Part shown: in pieces, positions 55,402 to 64,000 of the stretch
Layout: every line of letters starts with the position of its first letter
How positions within the stretch are numbered: the stretch's first letter is position 1
Origin: Pseudomonas capeferrum
Lineage (GTDB): Bacteria > Pseudomonadota > Gammaproteobacteria > Pseudomonadales > Pseudomonadaceae
NCBI RefSeq assembly: GCF_000731675.1
Contig: NZ_JMIT01000003.1
Coordinates: forward strand, 602,058 to 666,057
Length of the DNA: 64,000 bases
Reading direction: 5' to 3'
Made by a program: the position numbers and the translations under genes
The notes under the pieces: generated by a model
Databases searched by the model: none
What the model was told of the DNA's origin: nothing
The model's input: the letters and a program-made list of their open reading frames with translations, nothing else

Positions 55402-56112
55402 ATGACCGATCAGCCCAAGGTTGTACCCCAGCAATCCAGTGACCTCGATGCCGAGGCGGTGGTCGCGTACCTGCGTGCCCACCCGACCTTCTTCGCCGAA
55501 CACGACGAGTTGCTGGTCGAGCAGCGCATCCCCCACCAGCGCGGCGACAGCGTGTCGCTGGTGGAGCGTCAGCTCAAGCTGCTGCGCGATCGCAACATCG
55601 AGATGCGCCATCGCCTGTCGCAACTGATGGACGTGGCGCGTGACAACGACCGGCTGTTCGACAAGACCCGCCGGCTGATCCTCGACCTGCTCGATGCCGG
55701 CAGCCTGGAAGAAGTGGTGATGGCGGTCGAAGACAGCCTGCGCCAGGAGTTTCAGGTGCCCTTCGTCAGCCTGATCTTGTTCGGCGATAACGTCGCTCCG
55801 GTGGGCCGCTGGGTCAGCAATGCCGAGGCACACCAGGCCATCGGTGGCCTGCTGGGGGGCGGCAAGACCGTCAGCGGTAACCTGCGCGAACACGAACTGG
55901 CCTTCCTGTTTGGTGAAGAAGAGCGACGCGAGGTCGGCTCCAGTGCTGTTGCAGCACTCGAATATCAAGGGCTGCACGGTGTACTGGCAATCGGCAGCCG
56001 CGACCCGCAGCACTACAAGAGCAGCGTCGGCACGCTGTTCCTCGGCTACATTGCCGAAGTGCTCGGCCGCGTCGTCCCACGCGTGACCCAGACCCTGCGC
56101 CAGGTGCGCTGA
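55402..56112 (+). CDS. DUF484 family protein
   Basis: A 236-residue GAF-like cytoplasmic protein. The family N-terminus [21 protein letters not shown] is followed by a helix with [20 protein letters not shown] and then a GAF-like fold ending [16 protein letters not shown]484 genes lie between dapF and xerC in many gammaproteobacteria (yigA in E. coli), so context supports the call. The stop overlaps the xerC start by one base (TGATG). Function unknown. Confidence 0.9.
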   Translation: MTDQPKVVPQQSSDLDAEAVVAYLRAHPTFFAEHDELLVEQRIPHQRGDSVSLVERQLKLLRDRNIEMRHRLSQLMDVARDNDRLFDKTRRLILDLLDAGSLEEVVMAVEDSLRQEFQVPFVSLILFGDNVAPVGRWVSNAEAHQAIGGLLGGGKTVSGNLREHELAFLFGEEERREVGSSAVAALEYQGLHGVLAIGSRDPQHYKSSVGTLFLGYIAEVLGRVVPRVTQTLRQVR

Positions 56113-57011
56113 TGGACCGCCAGCTGGAAGCTTATTGCGCGCACCTGCGCAATGAGCGCCAGGTGTCCGAACACACCCTGCTGGCCTATCGCCGCGACCT
56201 CGACAAGGTCGTCGCGTATTGCAACGAACACGGCATTGCCGGCTGGCAAGCGTTGCAAATCCAGCAATTGCGCCAACTGATCGCCCGTCAGCACCATCAG
56301 GGGCAGTCCTCGCGCAGCCTGGCGCGCCTGCTTTCAGCGGTACGCGGGCTGTACCGTTACCTGAACCGTGAAGGGCTGTGCCAGCACGACCCGGCCAACG
56401 GCCTGTCTGCGCCCAAAGGCGAACGGCGCCTGCCCAAGACGCTGGATACCGACCGTGCCCTGCAACTGCTCGACGGCGGTGTCGACGACGACTTCATTGC
56501 CCGGCGCGACCAGGCCATCCTCGAACTGTTCTATTCATCAGGCCTGCGCCTGTCCGAGCTGACCGGCCTGGACCTCGAATACCTCGACCTCGCCGCCGGG
56601 CTGGTGCAGGTGCTTGGCAAGGGCGGCAAGGCACGCGTGCTGCCGGTCGGGCGCAAGGCACGCGAGGCGCTGCAGGCCTGGTTGCGCCTGCGAGGCATCG
56701 GCGGCCCGCGCGACAGCGCCGTGTTCATTACCCGCCAGGGCAATCGCCTGAGCCCGCGGGCCATCCAGATGCGCGTGAAGGCGGCCGGCGAGCGCGAGCT
56801 GGGCCAGCACCTGCACCCGCACATGCTTCGCCATTCCTTCGCCAGCCATGTGCTGGAATCGTCCCAGGACCTGCGAGCGGTGCAGGAGATGCTCGGCCAT
56901 GCCGACATCAGCACCACGCAGATCTACACCCACCTGGACTTCCAGCACCTGGCCGCGGTGTACGACAGCGCCCACCCTCGGGCCAAACGCAGCAAAGGCA
57001 CAGACTCATGA
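56112..57011 (+). CDS. xerC: Tyrosine recombinase XerC
   Basis: Site-specific recombinase that with XerD resolves chromosome dimers at dif. It has 299 residues. The N-terminal SAM-like domain has [18 protein letters not shown]. The catalytic residues are visible as Arg in [14 protein letters not shown], His-x-x-Arg in [15 protein letters not shown], His in [16 protein letters not shown] and the nucleophile Tyr in that last motif. Overlapping starts couple it to DUF484 and the HAD gene. Confidence 0.96.
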   Translation: MDRQLEAYCAHLRNERQVSEHTLLAYRRDLDKVVAYCNEHGIAGWQALQIQQLRQLIARQHHQGQSSRSLARLLSAVRGLYRYLNREGLCQHDPANGLSAPKGERRLPKTLDTDRALQLLDGGVDDDFIARRDQAILELFYSSGLRLSELTGLDLEYLDLAAGLVQVLGKGGKARVLPVGRKAREALQAWLRLRGIGGPRDSAVFITRQGNRLSPRAIQMRVKAAGERELGQHLHPHMLRHSFASHVLESSQDLRAVQEMLGHADISTTQIYTHLDFQHLAAVYDSAHPRAKRSKGTDS

Positions 57012-57703
57012 GCATCAAGCTGATCACCTTCGACCTCGATGACACCTTGTGGGACACCGCGCCGGTCATTGCCAGCGCTGAAGTCGTCCTGCGCGACTGG
57101 CTCGAAGCCAACGCACCGATCCTGGGCGGCGTACCGGTCGAGCACCTGTTCACCCTCCGCGAGCGCCTGGTGCAGGCCGAACCGGGCCTCAAGCACCGTA
57201 TCAGCGCCTTGCGTAGGCGGGTGCTGTGCCATGCCCTGGAAGAGGTCGGTTACAGCGAAAAGCACGCCCAGGCGCTTGCCAACGAAGGCTTTGAAGTGTT
57301 CCTGCATGCCCGGCACCAGGTGGAAATTTTCCCTGAAGTGCAGCCTGTGCTGGAAATCCTGCGCCATCAATACACCCTGGGCGTGGTCACCAACGGCAAT
57401 GCCGATGTGAGCCGCCTGGGCCTGGCGGACTACTTCCGCTTCGCCCTGTGCGCCGAGGACCTGGGGATCGGCAAGCCGGACCCGGCGCCGTTCCTCGAGG
57501 CGCTGAAACGTGGCGAGGTCGAGGCCGGCGCGGCGGTGCATGTGGGTGACCACCCTGGCGACGACATCGCCGGCGCCCAGCGTGCCGGGTTGCGTGCCGT
57601 ATGGTTCAACCCGCAAGGCAAGCCCTGGGCCGGTGAGCGGGCGCCGGATGCAGAGATTCAGCGCCTCTCGCAACTGCCTGAAGTGATAGCACGCTGGCGC
57701 TGA
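57008..57703 (+). CDS. HAD-superfamily hydrolase (YigB-like)
   Basis: A 231-residue phosphatase of the HAD class. Motif I is [10 protein letters not shown], motif II TNGNAD, motif III a lysine near [10 protein letters not shown] and motif [11 protein letters not shown]. The cap insert is helical. It matches the yigB position downstream of xerC in E. coli (where it is an FMN phosphatase); substrate here is inferred only. ATGA overlaps the xerC stop. It ends the operon before a strong terminator. Confidence 0.9.
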   Translation: MSIKLITFDLDDTLWDTAPVIASAEVVLRDWLEANAPILGGVPVEHLFTLRERLVQAEPGLKHRISALRRRVLCHALEEVGYSEKHAQALANEGFEVFLHARHQVEIFPEVQPVLEILRHQYTLGVVTNGNADVSRLGLADYFRFALCAEDLGIGKPDPAPFLEALKRGEVEAGAAVHVGDHPGDDIAGAQRAGLRAVWFNPQGKPWAGERAPDAEIQRLSQLPEVIARWR

Positions 57704-57754
57704 CAGCCGATACCTTCTCAACGCCGCTCCTACAAGACCGCATTCATGGCGCAC

Positions 57755-57786
57755 AAAAAAGCCCGCAGCGACGGCGGGCTTTTTTG
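57755..57786. terminator. Bidirectional terminator, HAD gene / sutA
   Basis: AAAAAAGCCCGC-agcgacg-GCGGGCTTTTTT has a perfect 6-bp GC stem extended by A/T runs on both sides. It lies between the convergent HAD and sutA genes. Confidence 0.9.
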
Positions 57787-57797
57787 CATGCAACCAC

Positions 57798-58124
57798 TCA
57801 GATAGGGCGGCTGCCGTATTTGTTGTCCGGCTTCTTGGGCGGATCGGCGACCACGTTGGCCTCCACTTCCTGCACCTTGCCACCGCGCGAAAGGAATTCT
57901 TCCATCGCTTTGGCCAGGGCATCACGCTCCTTCTGCTTGGCTTCCAAGCTCGGCATCTCGTCTACCGAGACAGCGGCCTTGGACTTGCCTTTGGCAGTGG
58001 GCGCGGGGCTATCGTCTTCGCCGGAGTCTTCCGCTACGTCATCAGCCGCAGCTTCCAGACCCTCATCAGCCTCATCATCATCGCCTACTTCGAGGTCGTC
58101 GTTTTCCAGATCATCGTCGCTCAT
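57798..58124 (-). CDS. sutA: RNA polymerase-associated protein SutA
   Basis: A 108-residue acidic protein. The N-terminal half is a disordered acidic stretch (DDDLENDDLEVGDDDEADE), then a central helix EAKQKERDALAKAMEEFL and the highly conserved tail NVVADPPKKPDNKYGSRPI. This matches P. aeruginosa SutA, which binds RNA polymerase and supports slow-growth transcription. Two ATGs lie at the start, and the one at 58124 is preceded by GAGGTAG. It is monocistronic between a terminator and the long upstream region. The SutA call comes from recall of its conserved C-terminus. Confidence 0.85.
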   Translation of the reverse strand: MSDDDLENDDLEVGDDDEADEGLEAAADDVAEDSGEDDSPAPTAKGKSKAAVSVDEMPSLEAKQKERDALAKAMEEFLSRGGKVQEVEANVVADPPKKPDNKYGSRPI

Positions 58125-58556
58125 GTTCTACCTCATGACTTGCGAAAAGCAGGTTAGTTATAGACCAGTGCAGCCGTAGACCGGCAGCCACCAGTGAAAA
58201 TTCAACTGGCCGTGGGTTGGCCACTGCCTTGGGCATGCACCTCCTGATGGGAGGGTTTGTACCCTGCAGGCCCTGCTCCTGGCAGGGCCTGACGAAATCC
58301 TTGAGCCATCTGCTGGCCACGCGCTAATGGCAAGCCTAGCAAAGGCTGGGGGCGCCTGCGGACTGCATGTCCAACACCCTTCGGCGCGCATTCTAGCGCG
58401 CCCGTAGAAAAAGCAAAGCGCCATAAACGCCCATCATCTTGTAAGTTTTCCGCCTGCGTCGCGAACGTGGCGGATAAACCGTTTGCTGTGCGGGAAAAGG
58501 CAAAAATCAGGCGAAAAAATGCCCGGCGAACCGGGCAAGATTTTCCAGCGTCGCAG
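58125..58556 (-). promoter_or_regulatory. Long structured region upstream of sutA
   Basis: A 432-bp gap without a supportable gene. Reading leftward it has the amtB terminator, then a promoter-like pair (-35 TTTGCT, -10 TAGAAT at 58390-58395), then about 250 bp with a 10-bp perfect hairpin CAGGCCCTGC-TCCTG-GCAGGGCCTG at 58267-58291 (plus strand). On the transcribed strand its loop reads CCAGGAG, and further GGA elements (CAAGGAT, CATCAGGAGG) flank it. A long 5' UTR or small RNA is possible. Confidence 0.4.
58514..58540 (-). terminator. Intrinsic terminator of amtB
   Basis: Read leftward, TGCCCGG-TTCG-CCGGGCA is followed by TTTTTT, 17 bp past the amtB stop. The stem is 7 bp with a stable UUCG-type loop. 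Confidence 0.9.
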
Positions 58557-59888
58557 TTACAGGTTGTAGCCGCGTTCGTTGTGCTGAGCCAGGTCGAGGC
58601 CGACCGACTCTTCTTCTTCGTTGACCCGCAGCCCCATCACCACGTCCAGTACCTTGAGAATCACGTAGGTAACGATGGCGGTGTAGACCACGGTGAAAAT
58701 CACGCCCTTGGCCTGGATCCAGACCTGCATGCCGATATCGGTCACAGCGCCGAAACCGCCCAGGGCTGGTGCTGCGAACACACCGGTCAGGATGGCGCCG
58801 ACGATACCGCCGATGCCGTGCACGCCGAAGGCGTCCAGCGAGTCGTCATAGCCCAGCTTGCGCTTGAGGGTGGTGGCGCAGAAGTAGCAGATCACGCCAG
58901 ACGCCAAGCCAATCACCAGGGCGCCCATCGGGCCCACGGTACCGGCAGCCGGGGTGATGGCGACCAGACCGGCGACCACACCCGAGGCGATGCCCAGGGC
59001 ACTCGGTTTGCCGTGGCCGATCCACTCGGCGAACATCCAGCCCAGCGCCGCAGCAGCGGTGGCGATCTGGGTCACCAGCATGGCCATGCCGGCAGTGCCG
59101 TTGGCAGCGGCGGCGGAACCGGCGTTGAAGCCGAACCAACCGATCCACAGCATTGCCGCGCCCATCAGGGTGTAGCCCAGGTTGTGCGGGGCCATCGGCG
59201 TGGTCGGGTAGCCCTTGCGCTTGCCCAGTACCAGGCAGCACACCAGGCCCGCGATACCGGCGTTGATGTGCACCACGGTGCCGCCAGCGAAGTCCAGCAC
59301 GCCCCAGTCCCACATCAGCGCGCCATCACCGCTCCAGACCATGTGCGCGATCGGCGCATACACCAGGGTGAACCAGATGCCCATGAACACCAGCATCGCG
59401 GAGAACTTCATGCGCTCGGCGAAGGCACCGACGATCAGCGCCGGGGTAATGATGGCGAAGGTCATCTGGAAGGTGATGAACACCGCCTCAGGGAACAGCG
59501 CGGTGGCCGAAGTGAGGCTGTCGGGGGTGACACCGCTGAGAAACGCCTTGGAGAAGCCACCGACGAAGGAATTGAAGTTGAGCACGCCCTTTTCCATACC
59601 CGTGGTATCGAAGGCCATGCTGTAGCCGTAGACGACCCAGAGAATGCTCATCAGACCGGTGATCGCGAAGCACTGCATCATCACCGAGAGCACGTTCTTG
59701 GAACGCACCATACCGCCATAGAACAGGGCCAGGCCCGGGATGGTCATGAACAGCACCAGCGCCGTAGCGGTCAACATCCAGGCAGTGTCGCCGGAGTTCA
59801 GCGCTGGGGCAGCTTCCTCTGCCAGGGCAAGCCCGGGCATTACGAGGGACAATAGGGCTCCTAGCCCTGCGATCTTACGCAGAGTCAT
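58557..59888 (-). CDS. amtB: Ammonium transporter AmtB
   Basis: Inner-membrane ammonium channel, 443 residues. A cleavable-type N-terminal segment ends ...PGLALAEEA, and about 11 membrane spans follow, beginning TAWMLTATALVLFMTIPGLALFYGG (shown in part). The pore histidines are visible in the GGTVVHINAG and GVHGIGGIVG motifs. It lies 47 bp downstream of glnK on the same strand, the normal glnK-amtB pair in which GlnK plugs the channel when nitrogen is ample. Confidence 0.97.
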   Translation of the reverse strand: MTLRKIAGLGALLSLVMPGLALAEEAAPALNSGDTAWMLTATALVLFMTIPGLALFYGGMVRSKNVLSVMMQCFAITGLMSILWVVYGYSMAFDTTGMEKGVLNFNSFVGGFSKAFLSGVTPDSLTSATALFPEAVFITFQMTFAIITPALIVGAFAERMKFSAMLVFMGIWFTLVYAPIAHMVWSGDGALMWDWGVLDFAGGTVVHINAGIAGLVCCLVLGKRKGYPTTPMAPHNLGYTLMGAAMLWIGWFGFNAGSAAAANGTAGMAMLVTQIATAAAALGWMFAEWIGHGKPSALGIASGVVAGLVAITPAAGTVGPMGALVIGLASGVICYFCATTLKRKLGYDDSLDAFGVHGIGGIVGAILTGVFAAPALGGFGAVTDIGMQVWIQAKGVIFTVVYTAIVTYVILKVLDVVMGLRVNEEEESVGLDLAQHNERGYNL

Positions 59889-59935
59889 GTTGTTTTCTCC
59901 TGGGGCGTTGGGTTTGGTGAGGCTTTTTTTGTTAC

Positions 59936-60658
<723 letters not shown>

Positions 60659-60919
60659 ATGCTCGCGCCCAAAGCCCTCCTCGACGCCCTGAGCGACCAG
60701 GCCTCGCGCCTTTTCAGCAGCGATACCGCCCAGCCTCGCGCCGAACTCGAAAGCCAGTTCAAGGTGCTGATGCAGGGCGCCTTCAGCAAGCTGGACCTGG
60801 TCAGCCGCGAAGAATTCGACAGCCAGATGGTCGTCCTCGCCCGCACCCGCGCTCGCCTGGAAGCCCTGGAGAAACAGGTCGCCGAGCTGGAAGCACGGAT
60901 GGCGCCACCTCAGGCATAA
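60659..60919 (+). CDS. ubiK: Ubiquinone biosynthesis accessory factor UbiK
   Basis: An 86-residue helical protein (YqiC/BMFP family) that helps assemble the UbiJ-containing ubiquinone complex. It starts MLAPKALLDALSDQASRLFSS with an amphipathic helix and ends in a coiled coil (VVLARTRARLEALEKQVAEL). It is divergent from glnK and abuts the 3' end of the leftward DUF4034 gene. Its function in Ubi assembly is known for E. coli; here it is the fourth ubiquinone gene in the window. Confidence 0.9.
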   Translation: MLAPKALLDALSDQASRLFSSDTAQPRAELESQFKVLMQGAFSKLDLVSREEFDSQMVVLARTRARLEALEKQVAELEARMAPPQA

Positions 60920-60922
60920 GGT

Positions 60923-62950
60923 TCAGGCCGATGCCTGCAATCGCCCTTCGCCCGGGTTGCCCGATTTAGGCGGCAACTCGCTGGCATGCAGCGTCCCCCG
61001 AAACAAAGCGGCACCGCACAAGGTGAACAGTGTTTTCACCCGGTTGTGCGAGTTGAGTATCTCGGCCTGGATATGCTCGATGTCGTTGTCCGCCGGCTGC
61101 AACGCCACTGCGCGGTTGATCCACTCGATGGCCGCGAAGCGGCTTTGCTTGCGTGTGCCATGCCCCTGCATCCAGGCCAGCCCCAGCTCTGCGCTGGCAC
61201 GGGCGGCAATCCAATCGTCCGGGTGCTCGACCAGGCCAAGCAAGTAGTCGACGGCCTCGGCCTGCTCCTGCGGCTCGCCAAACTGCCGCAGCAGAATACC
61301 CAGTTGCAGCCGCGCACCGGCAGCGGTCTGCGCACTGCCCAACGCATCGTTCAATAGCCGCCTCACTGCCAGCATGGCACTTCGGTCGCTCAAGGCTTCG
61401 GCACTTTGCATACGCCGGCATGCCAAGGTGTATTTGGCCACCTTGCAGCCAGCCTGCACCGCGCGCAGCAGCCAGTATTCGGCCGCATCCGCGTCCAGGT
61501 AGTGCCCAGGGGTGTTGGCCAGTGCACCGCGATGCAGGTGATGAAGGCTCAGCGCAGCCTCTGGCAGGCTCAGATCGGCACAGCGTTCATAAAGGAAATA
61601 GGCGGCCTCTTGCTGGTTGGCAGACCAGAGCAGACGTGGCACTTCGAGCACATCGAAATCCGGCCGCTGGCGGCCAAGTTGCCGCTTCACCGCACGCTGC
61701 GACCAAATACGTGCCTGCTCAGGCGAACATGCAAACCCCCAGCGCCCAAACGCATGCCCCACCGCCCGCAGCGCACAGGCAGCCGGGTGCGAACCGCTCT
61801 CGCACAGCCGCTCGATCGCGCTACGAAATGCCTGCTGGTCATCGTCCATGCCGTGGAACAGCATGAGGCAGACAAAACTACGAAAGGGCTGGCCGATACT
61901 CGGGACAAAGCCCAGGTCAGGGTAAAGGTTCACACAGACGGCAAAATCGCGCAGCGCGCCCGTGTAGTCCTGCAGGGCACAACCACGCAAGGCACCACGC
62001 CATGCCAGCAAGGTGGCGCGCTCCCTAGGCCTGAGCGCACGCAGCGACCACCCCTTGAACACCTGCTGCCAGGCAGCGATCGACTGCACCTGGCCGGCAT
62101 GCGGCAGTTCGAGCTGGTCCTCGATAGCCAGCCAGCGCAGCGCATTGCGCTGCTCCTCTCGCCATCCTTCACACAGCATGCCACCAGCCAATCCGTCGAT
62201 TACCGCGTAACTGCCGCCCCAACGGGGCAGCAGGTAGATGGCATGCGCCTGAATCGCTTCAAAACAGCCGGGGAAAGCACCCAGCGCATGCTGCAGCCAA
62301 TAGTGCTGCGCGGCTTCTCGCCCATGCACGGCACGTTTGCCCAGGCACGCCGGCAAGGTCTGTGGCACTTGGGCCAGGGGTAGCAGGCCGTATTTCACCA
62401 GCAGCGGCGCCGCAGCCTCCTGCACCTCCACATCCGCGTGAGCGCTCGGGCTGAAGCGTGCCGGCTGGCCGTCGAACAGTTCGCGCAACCAACCTGGCTC
62501 GGCAAACTGAGCGCTGAGCCGCAGCATGCCGATGGCCGCCGCCACCGGCTGCGCCGAGCGCCCCATGGCACGCAACAGGTGCGCGGCGCCGAGCTCGCAA
62601 ACCTGCTCGGCCGCCAACTGCTGCTCGGCACTGAGGGGCTCGGCATTGGCACTGTCGTGGATATCGCAGGCGCGACTGAAACAATGCAAGCCCATCACCA
62701 CCTGAGGGTGGTAGGCCTTGGGGCAGGCGTCGATCCAGGCCTTTAGAACCTGCGTCAGGGCCTTGTCGCCCTGGCAGTCCCAATCGACCAGCATGTGCCC
62801 TTCAACGGCCTCCAGGTAGGCAGGAAACTCGCCGGGTGGCGACTGTCGCCAGCGCGCTTCGAGGATGTCGAAGTAGCGGTTGAGTTCAACGAATGCACTG
62901 GCCTGCACCAGTTCTCGGATTGCCTGGCGAGTGCGAGTGAGCGTTTGCAC
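60923..62950 (-). CDS. Large DUF4034/TPR-like helical protein
   Basis: A protein of about 675 residues without signal peptide or membrane span. The N-terminal 300 residues have the DUF4034 flavour (LVQASAFVELNRYFDILEARW), then ACDIHDS and later several Sel1/TPR-like helical pairs (GARLQLGILLRQFGEPQEQA and SAELGLAWMQGHGTRKQ). It is Cys/Trp-rich for its size. The start is uncertain: an ATG at 62998, or a GTG at 62950 with GAGG upstream, which I favour. No domain with known catalytic residues is visible. Function unknown. Confidence 0.72.
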   Translation of the reverse strand: MQTLTRTRQAIRELVQASAFVELNRYFDILEARWRQSPPGEFPAYLEAVEGHMLVDWDCQGDKALTQVLKAWIDACPKAYHPQVVMGLHCFSRACDIHDSANAEPLSAEQQLAAEQVCELGAAHLLRAMGRSAQPVAAAIGMLRLSAQFAEPGWLRELFDGQPARFSPSAHADVEVQEAAAPLLVKYGLLPLAQVPQTLPACLGKRAVHGREAAQHYWLQHALGAFPGCFEAIQAHAIYLLPRWGGSYAVIDGLAGGMLCEGWREEQRNALRWLAIEDQLELPHAGQVQSIAAWQQVFKGWSLRALRPRERATLLAWRGALRGCALQDYTGALRDFAVCVNLYPDLGFVPSIGQPFRSFVCLMLFHGMDDDQQAFRSAIERLCESGSHPAACALRAVGHAFGRWGFACSPEQARIWSQRAVKRQLGRQRPDFDVLEVPRLLWSANQQEAAYFLYERCADLSLPEAALSLHHLHRGALANTPGHYLDADAAEYWLLRAVQAGCKVAKYTLACRRMQSAEALSDRSAMLAVRRLLNDALGSAQTAAGARLQLGILLRQFGEPQEQAEAVDYLLGLVEHPDDWIAARASAELGLAWMQGHGTRKQSRFAAIEWINRAVALQPADNDIEHIQAEILNSHNRVKTLFTLCGAALFRGTLHASELPPKSGNPGEGRLQASA

Positions 62951-63205
62951 GGAGCAATACCTCAAGTCCATTTGTGGGAAGCGGCGCTGCCATCCCATGG
63001 CAAGCGCAGTAGCCTTTCAACACTAAGCCATACCCTGGATCTGCGCAAAGTTATTGGATCCATTTTTGTCAGATTGTATGAAAAATCAGGAGAAAACCCT
63101 GACCTGAAAAACCAGGACGCACACTTCTTGCGCTGATTGCCACTTTGCCCGCTAACCTTGCCCAAGCCGCAGGAAGCGGCCCTTTTCAGCGACAACGGAG
63201 CGTCC

Positions 63206-64000
63206 ATGTCACTTGCCCTCGTCCACAGCCGCGCCCAGGTAGGCGTGCAGGCACCGGCGGTCAGCGTCGAAACCCACCTGGCCAACGGGCTCCCCCACCT
63301 CACCCTGGTCGGCCTGCCCGAAACCACGGTCAAGGAAAGCAAAGACCGGGTGCGCAGTGCCATCGTCAACTCAGGCCTGGACTACCCGGCAAGGCGCATC
63401 ACCCAGAACCTGGCGCCCGCCGACCTGCCCAAGGATGGCGGGCGCTATGACCTGGCCATTGCCCTGGGCATTCTGGCCGCCAGTGGCCAGGTCCCGGTGG
63501 CCCCCCTCTGCGACATCGAGTGCCTGGGCGAGCTGGCGCTGTCCGGGCAACTGCGCCCTGTGCAGGGCGTGTTGCCGGCGGCGCTGGCGGCAAGGGATGC
63601 GGGTCGGGCATTGGTGGTACCACGCGAAAACGCCGAAGAAGCCAGCCTTGCAGGTGGGCTGGTGGTGTATGCCATCGGGCACCTGCTGGAACTGGTCGCC
63701 CACCTGAACGGCCAGGTACCGTTAGCGCCCTATGCCGCCAATGGCCTGGTATTGAACAGCCGGCCCTACCCCGACCTCAGCGAGGTACAGGGCCAGGTGG
63801 CGGCCAAGCGTGCATTGCTGCTGGCCGCAGCCGGGGCGCACAACCTGTTGTTCACCGGCCCGCCCGGCACTGGCAAGACCTTGCTCGCCAGCCGCTTGCC
63901 AGGGCTGTTGCCGCCGCTGGACGAGCGCGAGGCGCTGGAGGTGGCGGCCATTCAGTCGGTCAGCGGCCATGCGCCGCTGAACAGCTGGCCACAGCGCCCT
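63206..64000 (+). CDS. comM: YifB/ComM family Mg-chelatase-like ATPase (partial, 3' end outside window)
   Basis: Helicase that promotes branch migration during natural transformation (ComM). 265 codons are present and the frame is still open at the window edge. The N-terminal S5/Lon-like domain has GLPHLTLVGLPETTVKESKDR (within about residues 27-50), then NLAPADLPKDGGRYDLAIALG and the AAA+ Walker A LFTGPPGTGKTLLASRLPGL near residue 220. The start has GGAG 5 nt before the ATG. Its upstream gap of 206 bp to the DUF4034 start holds its promoter. Confidence 0.93.
   Translation, partial: MSLALVHSRAQVGVQAPAVSVETHLANGLPHLTLVGLPETTVKESKDRVRSAIVNSGLDYPARRITQNLAPADLPKDGGRYDLAIALGILAASGQVPVAPLCDIECLGELALSGQLRPVQGVLPAALAARDAGRALVVPRENAEEASLAGGLVVYAIGHLLELVAHLNGQVPLAPYAANGLVLNSRPYPDLSEVQGQVAAKRALLLAAAGAHNLLFTGPPGTGKTLLASRLPGLLPPLDEREALEVAAIQSVSGHAPLNSWPQRP

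Noticed and set aside
56112-57011. xerC as an integrase marking a mobile island
   Set aside because: It sits in the conserved dapF-DUF484-xerC operon with full-length coupled neighbours and no attachment repeats.
58467-59855. 462-codon plus-strand ORF rich in His, Gly, Glu and Asp over amtB
   Set aside because: Composition comes from reading membrane-protein codons on the wrong strand; amtB is certain.

Overview
The window is a stretch of chromosome from a fluorescent Pseudomonas, most likely of the P. putida group. The evidence is the high GC content, P. putida-type REP palindromes ('gtaggagcggccttgcgtcgcga' class), a Pseudomonas-type 6S RNA downstream of zapA, a SutA homologue, and a gene order (spuI/spuB/spuC/spuD, argA-argE, gcvTHP, fbpAB, ubiI-ubiH-pepP-ygfB/zapA-ssrS, ubiD/rho/trxA/ppx-ppk, cyaA, lptM-lysA-dapF-xerC, sutA/amtB-glnK/ubiK/comM) that I recognise from that genus. 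Almost every base is coding. No phage, transposon, CRISPR array, tRNA or rRNA is visible. The only clear accessory element is a toxin-antitoxin pair between ubiD and rho.

Region by region. 1-6.5 kb: polyamine uptake and catabolism. Leftward spuB-spuC-spuD-spuE' encode a gamma-glutamyl-polyamine synthetase, an aminotransferase and two paralogous binding proteins, with spuI divergent. Strong stem-loops bracket spuD. 6.5-11.6 kb: arginine biosynthesis (argA, argE), a CYTH-CHAD triphosphatase, a REP pair, and an Lrp-type regulator divergent from a small ACT-like protein. 11.8-18.5 kb: an orphan GspE/PulE ATPase, a DUF2388 exported protein, and the glycine cleavage genes gcvT-gcvH-gcvP with a structured gcvP leader. 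18.6-21.4 kb: a ferric iron ABC permease and binding protein without their ATPase. 21.5-28.7 kb: ubiquinone hydroxylases in a tight ubiH-pepP operon, cell-division zapA, 6S RNA, 5-formyl-THF cyclo-ligase and an EVE-domain protein. 28.7-33.6 kb: an HlyD-RbbA-YhhJ export operon.

33.6-39.3 kb: a FliL-like protein, quinone oxidoreductase, ChaC-type protein, a ferredoxin-flavin reductase overlapping ubiD, and the toxin-antitoxin pair. 39.5-48.7 kb: rho, trxA, ppx and ppk (convergent, overlapping), DedA and a sterol-desaturase-like protein (convergent with a 168-bp overlap), elbB, a REP pair and a UPF0178 protein. 48.9-57.7 kb: class I adenylate cyclase, rnk, DUF1289, cyaY, and the lptM-lysA-dapF-DUF484-xerC-HAD operon. 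57.8-64 kb: sutA with a long structured upstream region, amtB-glnK, ubiK, a large DUF4034/TPR-like protein and the 5' part of comM.

Functionally this is core metabolism: nitrogen acquisition (polyamines, ammonium, arginine), one-carbon metabolism (gcv, 5-formyl-THF cyclo-ligase), ubiquinone synthesis (ubiI, ubiH, ubiD, ubiK), polyphosphate, and global transcription (rho, 6S RNA, SutA, Rnk, cAMP). I did not find a clearly new multi-gene system. The more interesting observations are non-coding: nested inverted repeats at gcvP, stem-loops around spuD, the sutA upstream region, and two unusual convergent gene overlaps.
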